This document shows, one piece after another, positions 39,936 to 50,593 of a stretch of 53,145 bases of DNA (its first letter is position 1; the number at the start of each line of letters is the position of its first letter). The translations under genes and the position numbers were made by a program. The stretch is taken from positions 1 through 53,145 of the forward strand of contig CAMVTO010000014.1 of the NCBI GenBank assembly GCA_947170435.1. Reading direction: 5' to 3'. This DNA comes from an uncultured Clostridia bacterium. Lineage in GTDB: Bacteria > Bacillota > Clostridia > Oscillospirales > Oscillospiraceae. The notes under the pieces are model-generated. The model saw only the letters and a program-made list of their open reading frames with translations, was not told the DNA's origin and did no database searches.

Positions 39936-40640
39936 TCATTCTTCGAGCTTCCACCCGTTGTCATTGTGATAGATCATGAGCTTTGTCATACCGCCGTCGA
40001 TGCAGGTATTCTCGCCGGTGATAAAGCCCGCTTTGTCCGAGCAGAGATACAGCACCATGTTCGCAATATCCAGCGGATTGCCGACTCTGCCGACAGGTTG
40101 CTGCACTGCGTCGGAGCCTGTGTACTCGCGGTACTCTGTGTCGATCCAGCCTGGAGAGATTGAATTGACGCGCACCTTTCCCGCAAGGCTGACCGCCAGC
40201 GCGTGCGTCAATGCCGAAATACCGCCCTTTGCCGCTGTATAGCTCTCCGACTGCGGCTGGCTCATACGGTCACGGGAGGACGAGATGTTGACGATGGCCG
40301 CTCCCTCGGCAAAATGCGGGGCAAACAGTTTCGCAAGGTAAAACGGCGCGGTCACGCCGATCGCCAGCGCGCGCTGAAAGTCCTCATAGCTGCATTCGTC
40401 GATGCCCTTCATCGGCGGCGGGGCGTTGTTGATGAGGTAGTCAACCTTGCCGTACTTGCGAACGACCTGCGCGGCGAAGCGTTCAAGGGTTTCTTTTTCG
40501 GAAATATCGCCGGCAAAATAATCTCCTTCCGCGCTGTCGATCACGCACACGGTCGCACCTTCCGATTGGAACAGGTCGGCGGTCGCCTTGCCGATACCGT
40601 GCGCGCCGCCTGTGATGACAGCTACCTTTCCTTCAAACAT
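39936..40640 (-). CDS. Short-chain dehydrogenase/reductase
   Basis: 234 residues from the ATG at 40640. NAD(P)-binding GGAHGIGKA, structural NNAPPP (instead of NNAG), the catalytic serine in NISSSRD and the YxxxK in ESYTAAKGG are present. The C-terminal end has the usual FITGENTCIDGG. It overlaps the C_GCAxxG_C_C gene by 8 bases. The substrate is unknown. Confidence 0.92.
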   Translation of the reverse strand: MFEGKVAVITGGAHGIGKATADLFQSEGATVCVIDSAEGDYFAGDISEKETLERFAAQVVRKYGKVDYLINNAPPPMKGIDECSYEDFQRALAIGVTAPFYLAKLFAPHFAEGAAIVNISSSRDRMSQPQSESYTAAKGGISALTHALAVSLAGKVRVNSISPGWIDTEYREYTGSDAVQQPVGRVGNPLDIANMVLYLCSDKAGFITGENTCIDGGMTKLMIYHNDNGWKLEE

Positions 40641-40992
40641 CAAGCATCTCCTCCAAAATTCGCGCCGCGTCCGTAACGCACGCCCGACAGGACCCGGGAA
40701 CCTTTCCACGCAGATCGGCACAGAGGACAGATCCCTTCCCCGCGTCGATGAAGCGTTCTTCAAATTTCCGAACCAGCGCCTCCGCGTTTGCCTGACCGCT
40801 GTGACTCAACACATATTCCGCCGCCAGCACCGCGCCGCACTTTAGCATCTTTCCTCCGGCAAACGGCCCGGCAATCCGCCTCGCCTCTGATTCGGACAGT
40901 CCCGCCTTCTCCGAAAACGCGCTGAGCACAGCCGCGGAGCAGCTACCGTAGTTTTGATGGTTTTTGACCGCTCGATCTGACAAAACACCCAT
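40633..40992 (-). CDS. C_GCAxxG_C_C family redox protein
   Basis: 119 residues from the ATG at 40992 (aggag 10 bases upstream). Cysteines follow the family pattern: NYGSCSAAVLSAF, GKMLKCGAVLAA, and SVLCADL with SCRACVTDAARIL. The spacing suggests a buried metal or cluster site; the family's function is not established, but it is typical of anaerobes. It lies 14 bases after the AlkZ-like gene in the same operon. Confidence 0.85.
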   Translation of the reverse strand: MGVLSDRAVKNHQNYGSCSAAVLSAFSEKAGLSESEARRIAGPFAGGKMLKCGAVLAAEYVLSHSGQANAEALVRKFEERFIDAGKGSVLCADLRGKVPGSCRACVTDAARILEEMLDV

Positions 40993-41006
40993 ATATCGCA
41001 AGCTCC

Positions 41007-41684
41007 TTATCTCAAAAATCGTTCCAACGCGCCCTCTTTCGCGTCTGGCAGCAGCTCCCGCAGGTGTGAGAGCAGCCGCGCGCGGGATTCCTCCGGCTCG
41101 CGGCGGTAGACCGCGCCGGTAAATCGTTTATCGAACAGCTTCTCCGGCGTCGCGTACTCCGCCACACCCCAGCCGTAGGTGCGCCCATATTTGTCCTTCT
41201 CGTAAACAAAGTCGCTGATAACGGCGTAGCCCTGCGCTTGCAGGCGATTGATCGACGTGTCAAAGCCCTTGCGAGCGTTCTTGCCGTACTCGCCGAGCTT
41301 TTTGAGCCGTTTGGAGAGCACGGGGCCGTTTTGCTCGATCAGGTCGTACAGAAACTTGTCGCCGTGCGGGGCAAGTCCCTCGTCCCAGCGCGCGTCGAAG
41401 TCATACCCATCGCGGCGATAATTGGCAAGGTCGGGAAACCACTCCATGCTGACGAACGCCGCCTTCTTCTCAAAGAACTTGCCATAGGCGCAGCCGGCCT
41501 CCCGGATGATGGGGCCTTTCCACTCCCACACGCCCTCGTTTTCGTCGGAAAACCACACCGCAGGCGAGACGTGTTCCTCGACGGAGAAGCTGGGGATGCT
41601 GTTCTCAAACAGCGGCACAATGCCGAACGTCCGCACCGCGTCGATCAGGTCCTGCTTAGAACGAATATAGAAATCAAACTTCAT
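41007..41684 (-). CDS. AlkZ-related protein
   Basis: 225 residues from the ATG at 41684; an ATG at 41693 is possible. Blocks such as RSKQDLIDAVRTFGIVPLFE, PAVWFSDENEGVWEWKGPII and GYDFDARWDEGLAP fit proteins annotated as AlkZ-related, which resemble the winged-helix DNA glycosylases that unhook interstrand crosslinks. No glycosylase catalytic motif (QxQ or QxD) is evident here, so DNA repair is not assured. It overlaps the upstream acetyltransferase gene. Confidence 0.6.
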   Translation of the reverse strand: MKFDFYIRSKQDLIDAVRTFGIVPLFENSIPSFSVEEHVSPAVWFSDENEGVWEWKGPIIREAGCAYGKFFEKKAAFVSMEWFPDLANYRRDGYDFDARWDEGLAPHGDKFLYDLIEQNGPVLSKRLKKLGEYGKNARKGFDTSINRLQAQGYAVISDFVYEKDKYGRTYGWGVAEYATPEKLFDKRFTGAVYRREPEESRARLLSHLRELLPDAKEGALERFLR

Positions 41685-42246
41685 CGACGTCATTTTCTAT
41701 CTCTCGGATGACCTTCGCCGGTACGCCGCCGACGATCACATTGTCCGGCACATCGTGCGTCACCACCGCGCCAGCCGCGACGATCACATTGTTTCCGATG
41801 GTCACACCGGGCAGGATCGTCGCGTTTCCGCCAATCCACACGTCATTGCCGATCTGGATGGGCTTGGAGATGCCGAGATGCTGACGGCGGCCCTTAGGCG
41901 AGATCGGGTGGTTTATGGTCGTAATCAGCGTATTCGGCGCGATCCAGACGTTATCACCCATCGTCACGGGGCTGATGTCGAGGATCGTCACATTGTAGTT
42001 GGCGAGAAACTCGTCGCCGACATGGATGTTCAATCCGTTGTCACAGCGGAATCCCGGCAGCACGTTCGGGTTTTTGCCGACGCTGCCGAACAGTTCGCGG
42101 ATCGCCGCCTCTTTCGCAGCACGGTCGGTCACGTCGATGGTCTCCAGCTTCTTGCAGCCCTGAACCGCGTGAAGTTTTCGCGCGTCCACTTCGGGATCGT
42201 TCACGTCGAAGGGCAGTCCCGCGTCCAGCTTTTCAAGCTCTGTCAT
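41674..42246 (-). CDS. Sugar O-acetyltransferase (LacA/Maa type)
   Basis: 190 residues from the ATG at 42246, preceded by agagggg; it overlaps the end of the MATE gene by 14 bases. Mac domain (EKLDAGLPFDVNDPEVDARK) and hexapeptide repeats (VTMGDNVWIAPNTLI, IQIGNDVWIGGNATILPGV) with the catalytic histidine in TTINHPIS. It could acetylate a sugar or a toxic compound before export by the MATE protein encoded upstream; that link is inference from gene order. Confidence 0.9.
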   Translation of the reverse strand: MTELEKLDAGLPFDVNDPEVDARKLHAVQGCKKLETIDVTDRAAKEAAIRELFGSVGKNPNVLPGFRCDNGLNIHVGDEFLANYNVTILDISPVTMGDNVWIAPNTLITTINHPISPKGRRQHLGISKPIQIGNDVWIGGNATILPGVTIGNNVIVAAGAVVTHDVPDNVIVGGVPAKVIREIENDVDEV

Positions 42247-43612
42247 AGCTCTGTTCCCCTCTCTTCGTCTCATAGAAATAGCTTCTTTTCGCACAGTATA
42301 CCACGCTCAGGAAGAACGCGCAAAGCGCCCATGTGACCGGCTCTGTGACGCAGGTGCCGAGAAAACCGTAAAACGGGATTAAAACGAACGCGGCAATGAT
42401 CTTCATGCCAAGCTCCATTGCACTGGAGAGCACAGGCGGTATCTTGATGTTGACCGCCTGCATCGCCGTCCGAAGCGTCAGCAGAACGCCCAGCGCCGGG
42501 TAGAACGGCAGATGTATCCGCAGGCTCATCACCGCGTTTTGAACCGTGACCGCGTTGTCGGAGCCGGTGGTGAAGCGCACCAGCCATTCGCCGCAGAGAT
42601 AGATAAGGCCACAGGCAAACGCACCCCACGCGACGGCGAGCAGGATCTCCTGCTTCAAGCCCTCGCGGACGCGGTCCTTGCGCCCCGCGCCCCAGTTCTG
42701 CCCGATGAAGGTCGCGGCGGCGCTGGAGATCGTCCCCAGCGGCGCCATCATGATGCTGATGATCCGCCGCGCGGCGGTGTGCGCCGCGATGACGGCGTCG
42801 CCCAGACGGTTGTTCGCGCTCTGGAAGAACACGGAGCCGAGATCGACCACGCAGTACATGAACGCCATCGCAAGCCCGTTGGTCAGAAGATCGCGGAGCA
42901 TCCCCGCCGAAAGACGGAAGTCCTCGCGTGACGGAAGGATTGCACGGTAATGGTGGAAGAAGTAGACGCCGCTGAGCAGCGCGGAAAGCGCCTCGGCGGC
43001 AACGGTCGCGGCGGCGGCTCCCGCCACGCCCCAATGCAAAACCGCGACAAAGAGCAGATCGAGCAGGATGTTCGCGACGCTCGACACGATGAGAAAGTAC
43101 AGCGGCGTCACGCTGTTGCCCACCGAGCGCAGCAGCGAGGAGAACATATTGTAGGCGACCGCCCACGTGATGCCAACGCAGATGATGAACATATAGCGGT
43201 AGGCATCGGCAAAGATGCTCTCCGGCGTGTTCATCAGGTGCATCAGCGGGCGGAGAAAGCAGAGCGCAAGAGCCGTCACCACAGCCGTAATGATGCCGTC
43301 GAGCAGCATGGTGCCGGCAATGGATTTTTTGAGTGTTCCTTCGTCGTGCGCACCGAAGCTGCGTGTCACCACCAGCGCAAAGCCACTGTTCATGCCCCAC
43401 GCGAGGTTGATGATAAGGCCGTAGAGCGACGAGGTCGCGCCGATGGCTGCGATGGCGGCGTCGCCGAGGTTGTAGCCCGCAACCATCGTATCCACGACGC
43501 TGTAGATCTGCTGGAAGATGTTGCCGATGAAGATGGGGACCGCAAACGCAAGGATGATGCGCAGCGGCTTCCCCACGGTCATATCGGTTGTTTTCATTGC
43601 GCTTGCTTTCAC
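42233..43612 (-). CDS. MATE-family multidrug/sodium antiporter
   Basis: 459 residues from the GTG at 43612, which follows ggagag and lies just after the lipoprotein stop. Twelve membrane helices; VPIFIGNIFQQIYSVVDTMV and FIGQNWGAGRKDRVREG are family hallmarks. It exports cationic drugs or metabolites with Na+ or H+. It sits in the middle of the redox operon. Confidence 0.92.
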   Translation of the reverse strand: MKASAMKTTDMTVGKPLRIILAFAVPIFIGNIFQQIYSVVDTMVAGYNLGDAAIAAIGATSSLYGLIINLAWGMNSGFALVVTRSFGAHDEGTLKKSIAGTMLLDGIITAVVTALALCFLRPLMHLMNTPESIFADAYRYMFIICVGITWAVAYNMFSSLLRSVGNSVTPLYFLIVSSVANILLDLLFVAVLHWGVAGAAAATVAAEALSALLSGVYFFHHYRAILPSREDFRLSAGMLRDLLTNGLAMAFMYCVVDLGSVFFQSANNRLGDAVIAAHTAARRIISIMMAPLGTISSAAATFIGQNWGAGRKDRVREGLKQEILLAVAWGAFACGLIYLCGEWLVRFTTGSDNAVTVQNAVMSLRIHLPFYPALGVLLTLRTAMQAVNIKIPPVLSSAMELGMKIIAAFVLIPFYGFLGTCVTEPVTWALCAFFLSVVYCAKRSYFYETKRGEQSYDRA

Positions 43613-43613
43613 G

Positions 43614-44294
43614 TTACTCTCCCACAATTACAGAGATTCGCAGCTTTTGGAGCATCGCTTCGTTCTGTGCGTTGCCCGGTTCACTGCGCAACATGGTCAC
43701 AGGCAACTCGCGGTTTACCGCATCAATCGTGTTGATCTGCGCAGTATACAGGACATTGCTCCCCCAATACAGCGTTCCCTCGACCTTGACCGTGTAGATT
43801 CCATCCGGCACACGGCTTCCGTCCATGTCGGTCATGTCCCACGATAAGGTCAAAGTTCCCGTACTTGGTGTCGCCTCGGAAATCGCGTCAATTTCTGTAT
43901 CGGTCATACCCTCCGGGTTTGCTGCATTTACCCACGCAGACAGCGACATATCGCGGTTGCGGTAACCGCGCCGCGCGGCGGTGAAGTTTGTCACCAGCAA
44001 CGTTTTGACCATCTGCCCGTCCGCATCCTCGATCCATGCGGCAAGCTGGTTTGATGCGGACGTTGGCTGCCGCGTAAAATCAAAGGAGATGTCCACCCGC
44101 TCCACGACGGAAGCGGGTACCGGCGCTTCGCTTGTTTCCTGCTCGGCGGTTTCTGTTGGGATCGTTTCCGCAACAGGTGTCGTATCCGATGTGCTCGGTT
44201 CCGTCGGCTTGACCGTATCTGCGGCTTTATTGCAGCCGGCAGATGCGGCTGCGATCAGCATTGTCAGAAGAAAAGCGACTATCTTTTGTGCCAT
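43614..44294 (-). CDS. DUF2271-like lipoprotein
   Basis: 226 residues with a lipobox (AAASAGC, cysteine at 21), a Thr/Pro/Glu-rich linker to about residue 62, and a C-terminal domain with LAAWIEDADGQMVKTLLVTN and GSRVPDGIYTVKVEGTLYWG, like the DUF2271 domain of periplasmic proteins that act with flavin-transfer or FMN-binding systems. It is anchored outside the cell. It is the first gene after the terminator at 44313-44344 and lies 1 base before the MATE gene. Confidence 0.7.
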   Translation of the reverse strand: MAQKIVAFLLTMLIAAASAGCNKAADTVKPTEPSTSDTTPVAETIPTETAEQETSEAPVPASVVERVDISFDFTRQPTSASNQLAAWIEDADGQMVKTLLVTNFTAARRGYRNRDMSLSAWVNAANPEGMTDTEIDAISEATPSTGTLTLSWDMTDMDGSRVPDGIYTVKVEGTLYWGSNVLYTAQINTIDAVNRELPVTMLRSEPGNAQNEAMLQKLRISVIVGE

Positions 44295-44312
44295 GATACA
44301 CCTCTTATTACC

Positions 44313-44344
44313 ACAAAGGAAGCCCGTTGAAGGGCTTCCTTTGT
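44313..44344. terminator. Terminator after the flavin reductase gene
   Basis: Perfect 13-bp stem acaaaggaagccc / gggcttcctttgt with a 6-nt loop, just 6 bases after the stop of the flavin reductase gene. It separates it from the lipoprotein operon, although read-through is possible. Confidence 0.75.
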
Positions 44345-44350
44345 CCGCGA

Positions 44351-44842
44351 TTACATCAGATCCATCTTATTCCAGAGGATATTGCCGTTCACGTCAAGGT
44401 ACTCCTCGTCCACATGAACGGCCTGCACCTTGCCGATGAACAGCTCGTGCGTTCCGGGCATCGTGCTTTCGACCACGGCGCACTCGATACTGACGGGGCA
44501 ATCCGTGAGGATCGGCGCGTTCACGTACTTTGCGTCCTCCCATTTGAGGTTGAGTGCTGCGAACTTGTCCTCGTCGCGCCCCGAGCGGGAGCCGAGATAA
44601 TCATATTCCTTCTTGAATGACTTCTGCGGCAGGTTGATGACGAAGCTGCCGGTCTCCTTGACCATGTGATGCGAGTAGCGGGACGGCACGATACCGACCA
44701 TGACCATCACGGGATCGAGGCTGACGTTGGCAGTGAAACCGACGACCAGTGCATTGTTTTTGCCGTCCTTATCACGGCACGACACGATGGTCTGCGGCAC
44801 GGGCTGAAGGCAAAGGACGGTGTTCTTCGCAAGCTTTTTCAT
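44351..44842 (-). CDS. Flavin reductase-like FMN-binding protein
   Basis: 163 residues from the ATG at 44842, preceded by aggaggtcg. FMN-binding split-barrel motifs are NALVVGFTANVSLDPVMVMV and SRYSHHMVKETGSFVINLP. It probably reduces or carries FMN for partner oxidoreductases. It is divergent from the AraC regulator at 44981, which is its likely regulator. Confidence 0.9.
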   Translation of the reverse strand: MKKLAKNTVLCLQPVPQTIVSCRDKDGKNNALVVGFTANVSLDPVMVMVGIVPSRYSHHMVKETGSFVINLPQKSFKKEYDYLGSRSGRDEDKFAALNLKWEDAKYVNAPILTDCPVSIECAVVESTMPGTHELFIGKVQAVHVDEEYLDVNGNILWNKMDLM

Positions 44843-44945
44843 GAAATCGACCTCCTTGGTTTGTTGCGCATAGCATAGCACAGCTACACCGGGAAAACAG
44901 TAGCTTATTTTAATAATCTAGCTGGCTTTTCTTAATCTCCTGTGT

Positions 44946-44951
44946 TATACT
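44946..44951 (+). promoter_or_regulatory. -10 box of the AraC regulator gene
   Basis: TATACT 30 bases before the start at 44981, with a weak TGGCTT 17 bases upstream (44923-44928). Confidence 0.4.
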
Positions 44952-44980
44952 GCCCCTATACTTCATTTTGGAGGCGCGGC

Positions 44981-45937
44981 ATGGCAGACAACCATCGTAA
45001 GCTCCTGAATATGGCAATCGAAAAGCTCGGCGTGGAGTTCTCCGCGCTCGATCTGACCTTTCACGCCATGGCAGACGGCAAGGCGGGCGATGTCACCTCC
45101 TACTGGCCCGGTGCGGAGAACGAGGACGTGCTGGTCTGCGTGTTCAAGGGCACACGGATCGAGGAGCCGTTCCACCGGCAGGACTTCTTTTTCATCAACT
45201 ATGCCTACCGCAACAGCTATCAGGCGCTCTCAGCCAAATACAACAACACCGTCACCATCCACGAGGGTGCGTGCTACATCGGGCAGCCCTACAGCGGCTA
45301 CGCCCTGCGCTGCGACAGCACAGAGGAAACGGTCATCATCGGCGTGCTGATCCGCAAGGATGCCTTCTTTCGGGAATACCTGTCGCTGGTCTACGCTGAC
45401 GCCGAGCTGTTCCGCTTTTTCATTGAGCCGCAGACCAACCGCTTTTCCGACGAGTTCATCCACCTCACCATGACGAAGGATCACGCGATCCGCGCGCTAC
45501 TGGAGCTGATGGTGATCGAGTACGCCGACCAGCGCGAAGACACACAGCAGGTGCTCAAGGCGCTGCTGCAGGCGCTGCTTTTGCAGATCGCGCGGCGCTA
45601 CCGCGTCTCCCTCGCCGCTGACAAGCCGCCCGTCTCTCTTGCGGCGCAGATCGTGCGATACATCGGCGACCACTCAGACACGGTGACGCTGGGCGAGCTG
45701 TCCGAGCGGTTTTCCTACCATCCCAACTACATTTCGGCGCTGCTGCCCCGCGAGACCGGCAAGAGATTCTCCGAGCTGCTGCTGGAAAAGCGCATGGAGC
45801 GTGCGACGCTGCTGCTGAGCAACACCAGCCTCTCCATAGAAGAAATTGCCGCGATGCTGGGCTACAGCAATCACAGCAATTTCTATAAGGCGTTCAAGGA
45901 GTATTATCACGCAAGTCCGAGGGAGTATGGCAAGTGA
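44981..45937 (+). CDS. AraC-family regulator
   Basis: 318 residues from the ATG at 44981 (ggaggcg 4-10 bases upstream). N-terminal AraC-type sensor domain (YRNSYQALSAKYNNTVTIHE, EGACYIGQPYSGYALRCD) and C-terminal helix-turn-helix pair (LGELSERFSYHPNYISALLP, IAAMLGYSNHSNFYKAFKEY). It is divergent from the flavin reductase gene and probably controls it and the redox genes beyond. Confidence 0.9.
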   Translation: MADNHRKLLNMAIEKLGVEFSALDLTFHAMADGKAGDVTSYWPGAENEDVLVCVFKGTRIEEPFHRQDFFFINYAYRNSYQALSAKYNNTVTIHEGACYIGQPYSGYALRCDSTEETVIIGVLIRKDAFFREYLSLVYADAELFRFFIEPQTNRFSDEFIHLTMTKDHAIRALLELMVIEYADQREDTQQVLKALLQALLLQIARRYRVSLAADKPPVSLAAQIVRYIGDHSDTVTLGELSERFSYHPNYISALLPRETGKRFSELLLEKRMERATLLLSNTSLSIEEIAAMLGYSNHSNFYKAFKEYYHASPREYGK

Positions 45938-45956
45938 ATTGACTTTGCCTCGATAT

Positions 45957-45993
45957 AAACGGTGCCCTTTGGCTGCACCTTGTCAAGATACAG
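45957..45993. repeat. Short repeat, copy 2 (pairs with 37506-37542)
   Basis: Shares ttggctgcacc and gtcaagataca with copy 1 in the same orientation and lies in the 114-base gap between two convergent regulator genes. Confidence 0.65.
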
Positions 45994-46051
45994 TCCGCAA
46001 CATGACGCGGCACGCCTATCTGCCAAGAAACGCAGTGGATGATGGACTCGG

Positions 46052-46645
46052 CTATTTTTTCGTTTTTTTACCTGTGCGCTGGAGAATGTTATCCGTTGAA
46101 TATGGATATGCGGCAAAAGCGTCTTTCAGGAAGTCCGGCGTCCGTTCAAAGCAGAATGTATTCAATTCCTCTATGGTCATGGTATCACTGTAAAGCCACT
46201 CGCTAAACATCCCCATGACACCATAGACATGATATTTCACGGCAAAGAGCTGCTCTACTGAGAGAGCTTCTCCGGTATGATGCCTGACCGCTTCAGCCGC
46301 AAGCTGCAGGTTGAAGGCTTGCATATACTCCGAGATGGAATTCTGGGATCGATCGGTATAGGCCTTTTGATAGAAGCTCTTTCTTTTTTCGAGCTGTCTG
46401 GAAACCGTGTTCAATACATCTGTTGAATACTCCGGCGGCTTATCCCCAACGGCAAAGGAGAAGTCCTGAAGGAACATCCATGCTACGAGTTCATATTTAT
46501 CACGGAAATAGTAGTAAAAGGTTGGCGTCGTTGTTCCGCAGCGTTCACAGAGCTTTGCCACCCGAACCTTTTCCAAAGGCACGGTCTGAAGGATCTCCTC
46601 CAGCGTCTCGGCAAACATGATTTTTGTTCGATCCTTCATCTGCAT
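46052..46645 (-). CDS. TetR-family regulator
   Basis: 197 residues. N-terminal helix-turn-helix VAKLCERCGTTTPTFYYYFR and a helical ligand domain. Divergent from a flavodoxin-like gene; the inverted repeat at 46667-46706 between them is a good operator. The protein probably represses itself and the flavodoxin-like gene. Confidence 0.92.
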   Translation of the reverse strand: MQMKDRTKIMFAETLEEILQTVPLEKVRVAKLCERCGTTTPTFYYYFRDKYELVAWMFLQDFSFAVGDKPPEYSTDVLNTVSRQLEKRKSFYQKAYTDRSQNSISEYMQAFNLQLAAEAVRHHTGEALSVEQLFAVKYHVYGVMGMFSEWLYSDTMTIEELNTFCFERTPDFLKDAFAAYPYSTDNILQRTGKKTKK

Positions 46646-46666
46646 AACGGCACCCTCTATCTTTGT

Positions 46667-46706
46667 TTGATTTTCTTATAATAATGTAATGTCACAAGAA
46701 AATCAA
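46667..46706. promoter_or_regulatory. TetR operator candidate
   Basis: Perfect 11-base arms ttgattttctt (46667-46677) and aagaaaatcaa (46696-46706) enclose 18 AT-rich bases that contain a TATAAT-like box. This is the usual size of a TetR-family site. Confidence 0.75.
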
Positions 46707-46795
46707 GCGATTTTATGTTTTCGATTAGAGACTTTGCCCTCGAAGGGAGGTATCATAAAGGCGGAAAAATGTTTCAGAAGGGAGCAGAATAAAGC

Positions 46796-47293
46796 ATGAA
46801 AAAGATACTGATTTTGAACGGTTCACCTCGCAAAAACGGTAAGACCGCTTCGCTCGTCAAAGCATTTGCCGAAGGCGCGGAGTCTGTCGGCAATGAGGTC
46901 AAGGAGTTATATTTGCAGGGAATGAATATTGGAGGCTGCCTTGCCTGCGAGGGTTGTCAAAGAAACGGAGGCGTCTGCGTACAGAAGGATGATATGCAGA
47001 TCGTGAGCGAGGCTTTTCTGTGGGCAGACGTGGTGGTGTTTGCTTCTCCGCAGTATTGGGGAACGATAACCGGTCAGCTCAAGATCGTCATTGATCGTCT
47101 ATACGCCGTACTGTTTGGTTCGCCCAAGGTAAAGCAATTCGTTGTGATCATGACAGCCAGAGGAAATATGTATGAGATGACGGAGGATTTCTTCTCGATC
47201 TTCACCCGTTTCCTTAGTTGGCAGAATCTCGGCAATGTGTTCGGATCGGGAAAAGAAGCAGAGGCAAGAGCTCTTGGAGCAAGCATTGTATAA
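46796..47293 (+). CDS. Flavodoxin-like NADPH-dependent FMN reductase
   Basis: 165 residues. FMN phosphate loop ILNGSPRKNGKTASLV, the cysteine set CLACEGCQRNGGVC typical of iron-sulfur flavoproteins, and ASPQYWGTITGQLKIVIDR for the isoalloxazine ring. It is 15-35 residues shorter than most relatives at the C-terminus. Start chosen at the ATG after gaagggagc. It is likely under the divergent TetR regulator. Confidence 0.88.
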   Translation: MKKILILNGSPRKNGKTASLVKAFAEGAESVGNEVKELYLQGMNIGGCLACEGCQRNGGVCVQKDDMQIVSEAFLWADVVVFASPQYWGTITGQLKIVIDRLYAVLFGSPKVKQFVVIMTARGNMYEMTEDFFSIFTRFLSWQNLGNVFGSGKEAEARALGASIV

Positions 47294-47352
47294 ACAATTC
47301 CGGTTTTACGAAAGAAAAGATGTATGTCTGAGTACACACTAAATCCCATAAC

Positions 47353-47405
47353 AATGATGCGATAACATCGGTGCAATTCGGAAGTACCGCTGTTATCGCA
47401 TCATT
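47353..47405. terminator. Long hairpin between convergent genes
   Basis: Perfect 15-bp stem aatgatgcgataaca / tgttatcgcatcatt with a 23-nt loop. It lies between the flavodoxin-like gene and the convergent uvrA2 gene; the T-runs are weak. Confidence 0.5.
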
Positions 47406-47411
47406 TCATGA

Positions 47412-49668
<2,257 letters not shown>

Positions 49669-49685
<17 letters not shown>

Positions 49686-50136
49686 CGATGATGCCCTCCT
49701 TCCCGAATTCCTCCCGCAGCGCGCCGAGAAATTCCTCGTGCAGCGCGATATACCGCGCTATCTTCTCCGCGCCCAGCTTTTTCGCCGCGCGCTCCTCCGC
49801 CGTGCGCATCCGCCTGACGGTGCCCTCCGCAAGCTCCGCACCGGAGGACGTGAGCAGGATGCTCTTTCGGTTGCGCGTTCCCGGTATCATTTGCAGCTCG
49901 ACATATCCCTTTTGCGCCAGAGCCGACACGGCGGAGTTGATGGTCTGCTTGGGGAACTGCATCCGCTCGATCAGGTCCTGCTGTGTCAGCGGCTCGTCGG
50001 CGGTGATCAGGAAGTAGAGCACCCACATGGCGCACTCGGACAGGTCGAACACCGCTGCTGCTTGCCGGTAGAGCGCGGCGAACCGTTTTTCCTGCGAACT
50101 GATCTCTGATAGATATGCCTTTGCGTCGAGTTTCAT
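49669..50136 (-). CDS. MarR-family repressor
   Basis: 155 residues from the second of two ATGs (50136), 5 bases after gggagg. Winged helix: LTQQDLIERMQFPKQTINSA, then KGYVELQMIPGTRNRKSILL with the wing arginine. The operator-promoter at 50156-50202 fits autoregulation. It is the first gene of the operon with uvrA2. Confidence 0.92.
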
Positions 50137-50155
50137 CATAGCCTCCCAAGAAAAA

Positions 50156-50202
50156 GAATCCGAAAGCAGACTTATTATAGTCCGCTTTCGGATTCTCGTC
50201 AA
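50156..50202 (-). promoter_or_regulatory. MarR operator-promoter
   Basis: On the minus strand TTGACG (50197-50202) and TATAAT (50174-50179) are 17 bases apart. A 16-base inverted repeat with one mismatch (gaatccgaaagcagac / gtccgctttcggattc, 50156-50195) surrounds the -10 box. Confidence 0.85.
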
Positions 50203-50298
50203 CCTTCTTTTTGCTGCTATTGCCTTGTGCTTAAATGCCACCGCGCGCTTTGGATCGGTCATCGTATAGGGTATGTTATCTCACATCAACAAAGATTT

Positions 50299-50328
50299 GC
50301 GGGAAGTTTCGCACGCGAAACTTCCCGC
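50299..50328. terminator. Perfect 14-bp hairpin
   Basis: Stem gcgggaagtttcgc / gcgaaacttcccgc with loop ac; no T-run on the plus side. It lies between the marR promoter and the mobilizable-element genes, where 50203-50374 otherwise holds nothing recognisable. Confidence 0.55.
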
Positions 50329-50374
50329 TGTCATGTCTGTGCTATGATTATTTTTGCCTTCCGCGGCTTCGCCC

Positions 50375-50590
50375 TCAAATTCCCGCGCTGACTGCAAGAT
50401 CGTTGACCTCTACGCCCTCATCGGGAATCAGAAGATATGGCCTGCCGTTGATTACGCGCGTCTTGATCAGATAGCTCCTCTCGTGGGTTTTTCTTCCTTG
50501 TGCCGCTCGATGCACTCCCGCAGTTGCTCGCGGACTGTCTGCGCGACCTCGTATCTATAACATCCGCCCTGTAATCGCAACACAGTTCAA
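50375..50590 (-). pseudogene. Frameshifted small gene of a mobilizable element
   Basis: Two minus-strand frames join at about 50480: YRYEVAQTVREQLRECIERH then KEEKPTRG, and after a shift by one base SYLIKTRVINGRPYLLIPDE then GVEVNDLAVSAGI and a TGA. Together they would make a protein of about 70 residues. The first frame ends 4 codons after the joint. The start is unclear (a TTG or GTG near 50588). Either a broken gene or a programmed shift on the gaagaaaaaccc stretch; I do not recognise the family. Confidence 0.35.
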
Positions 50591-50593
50591 TCC

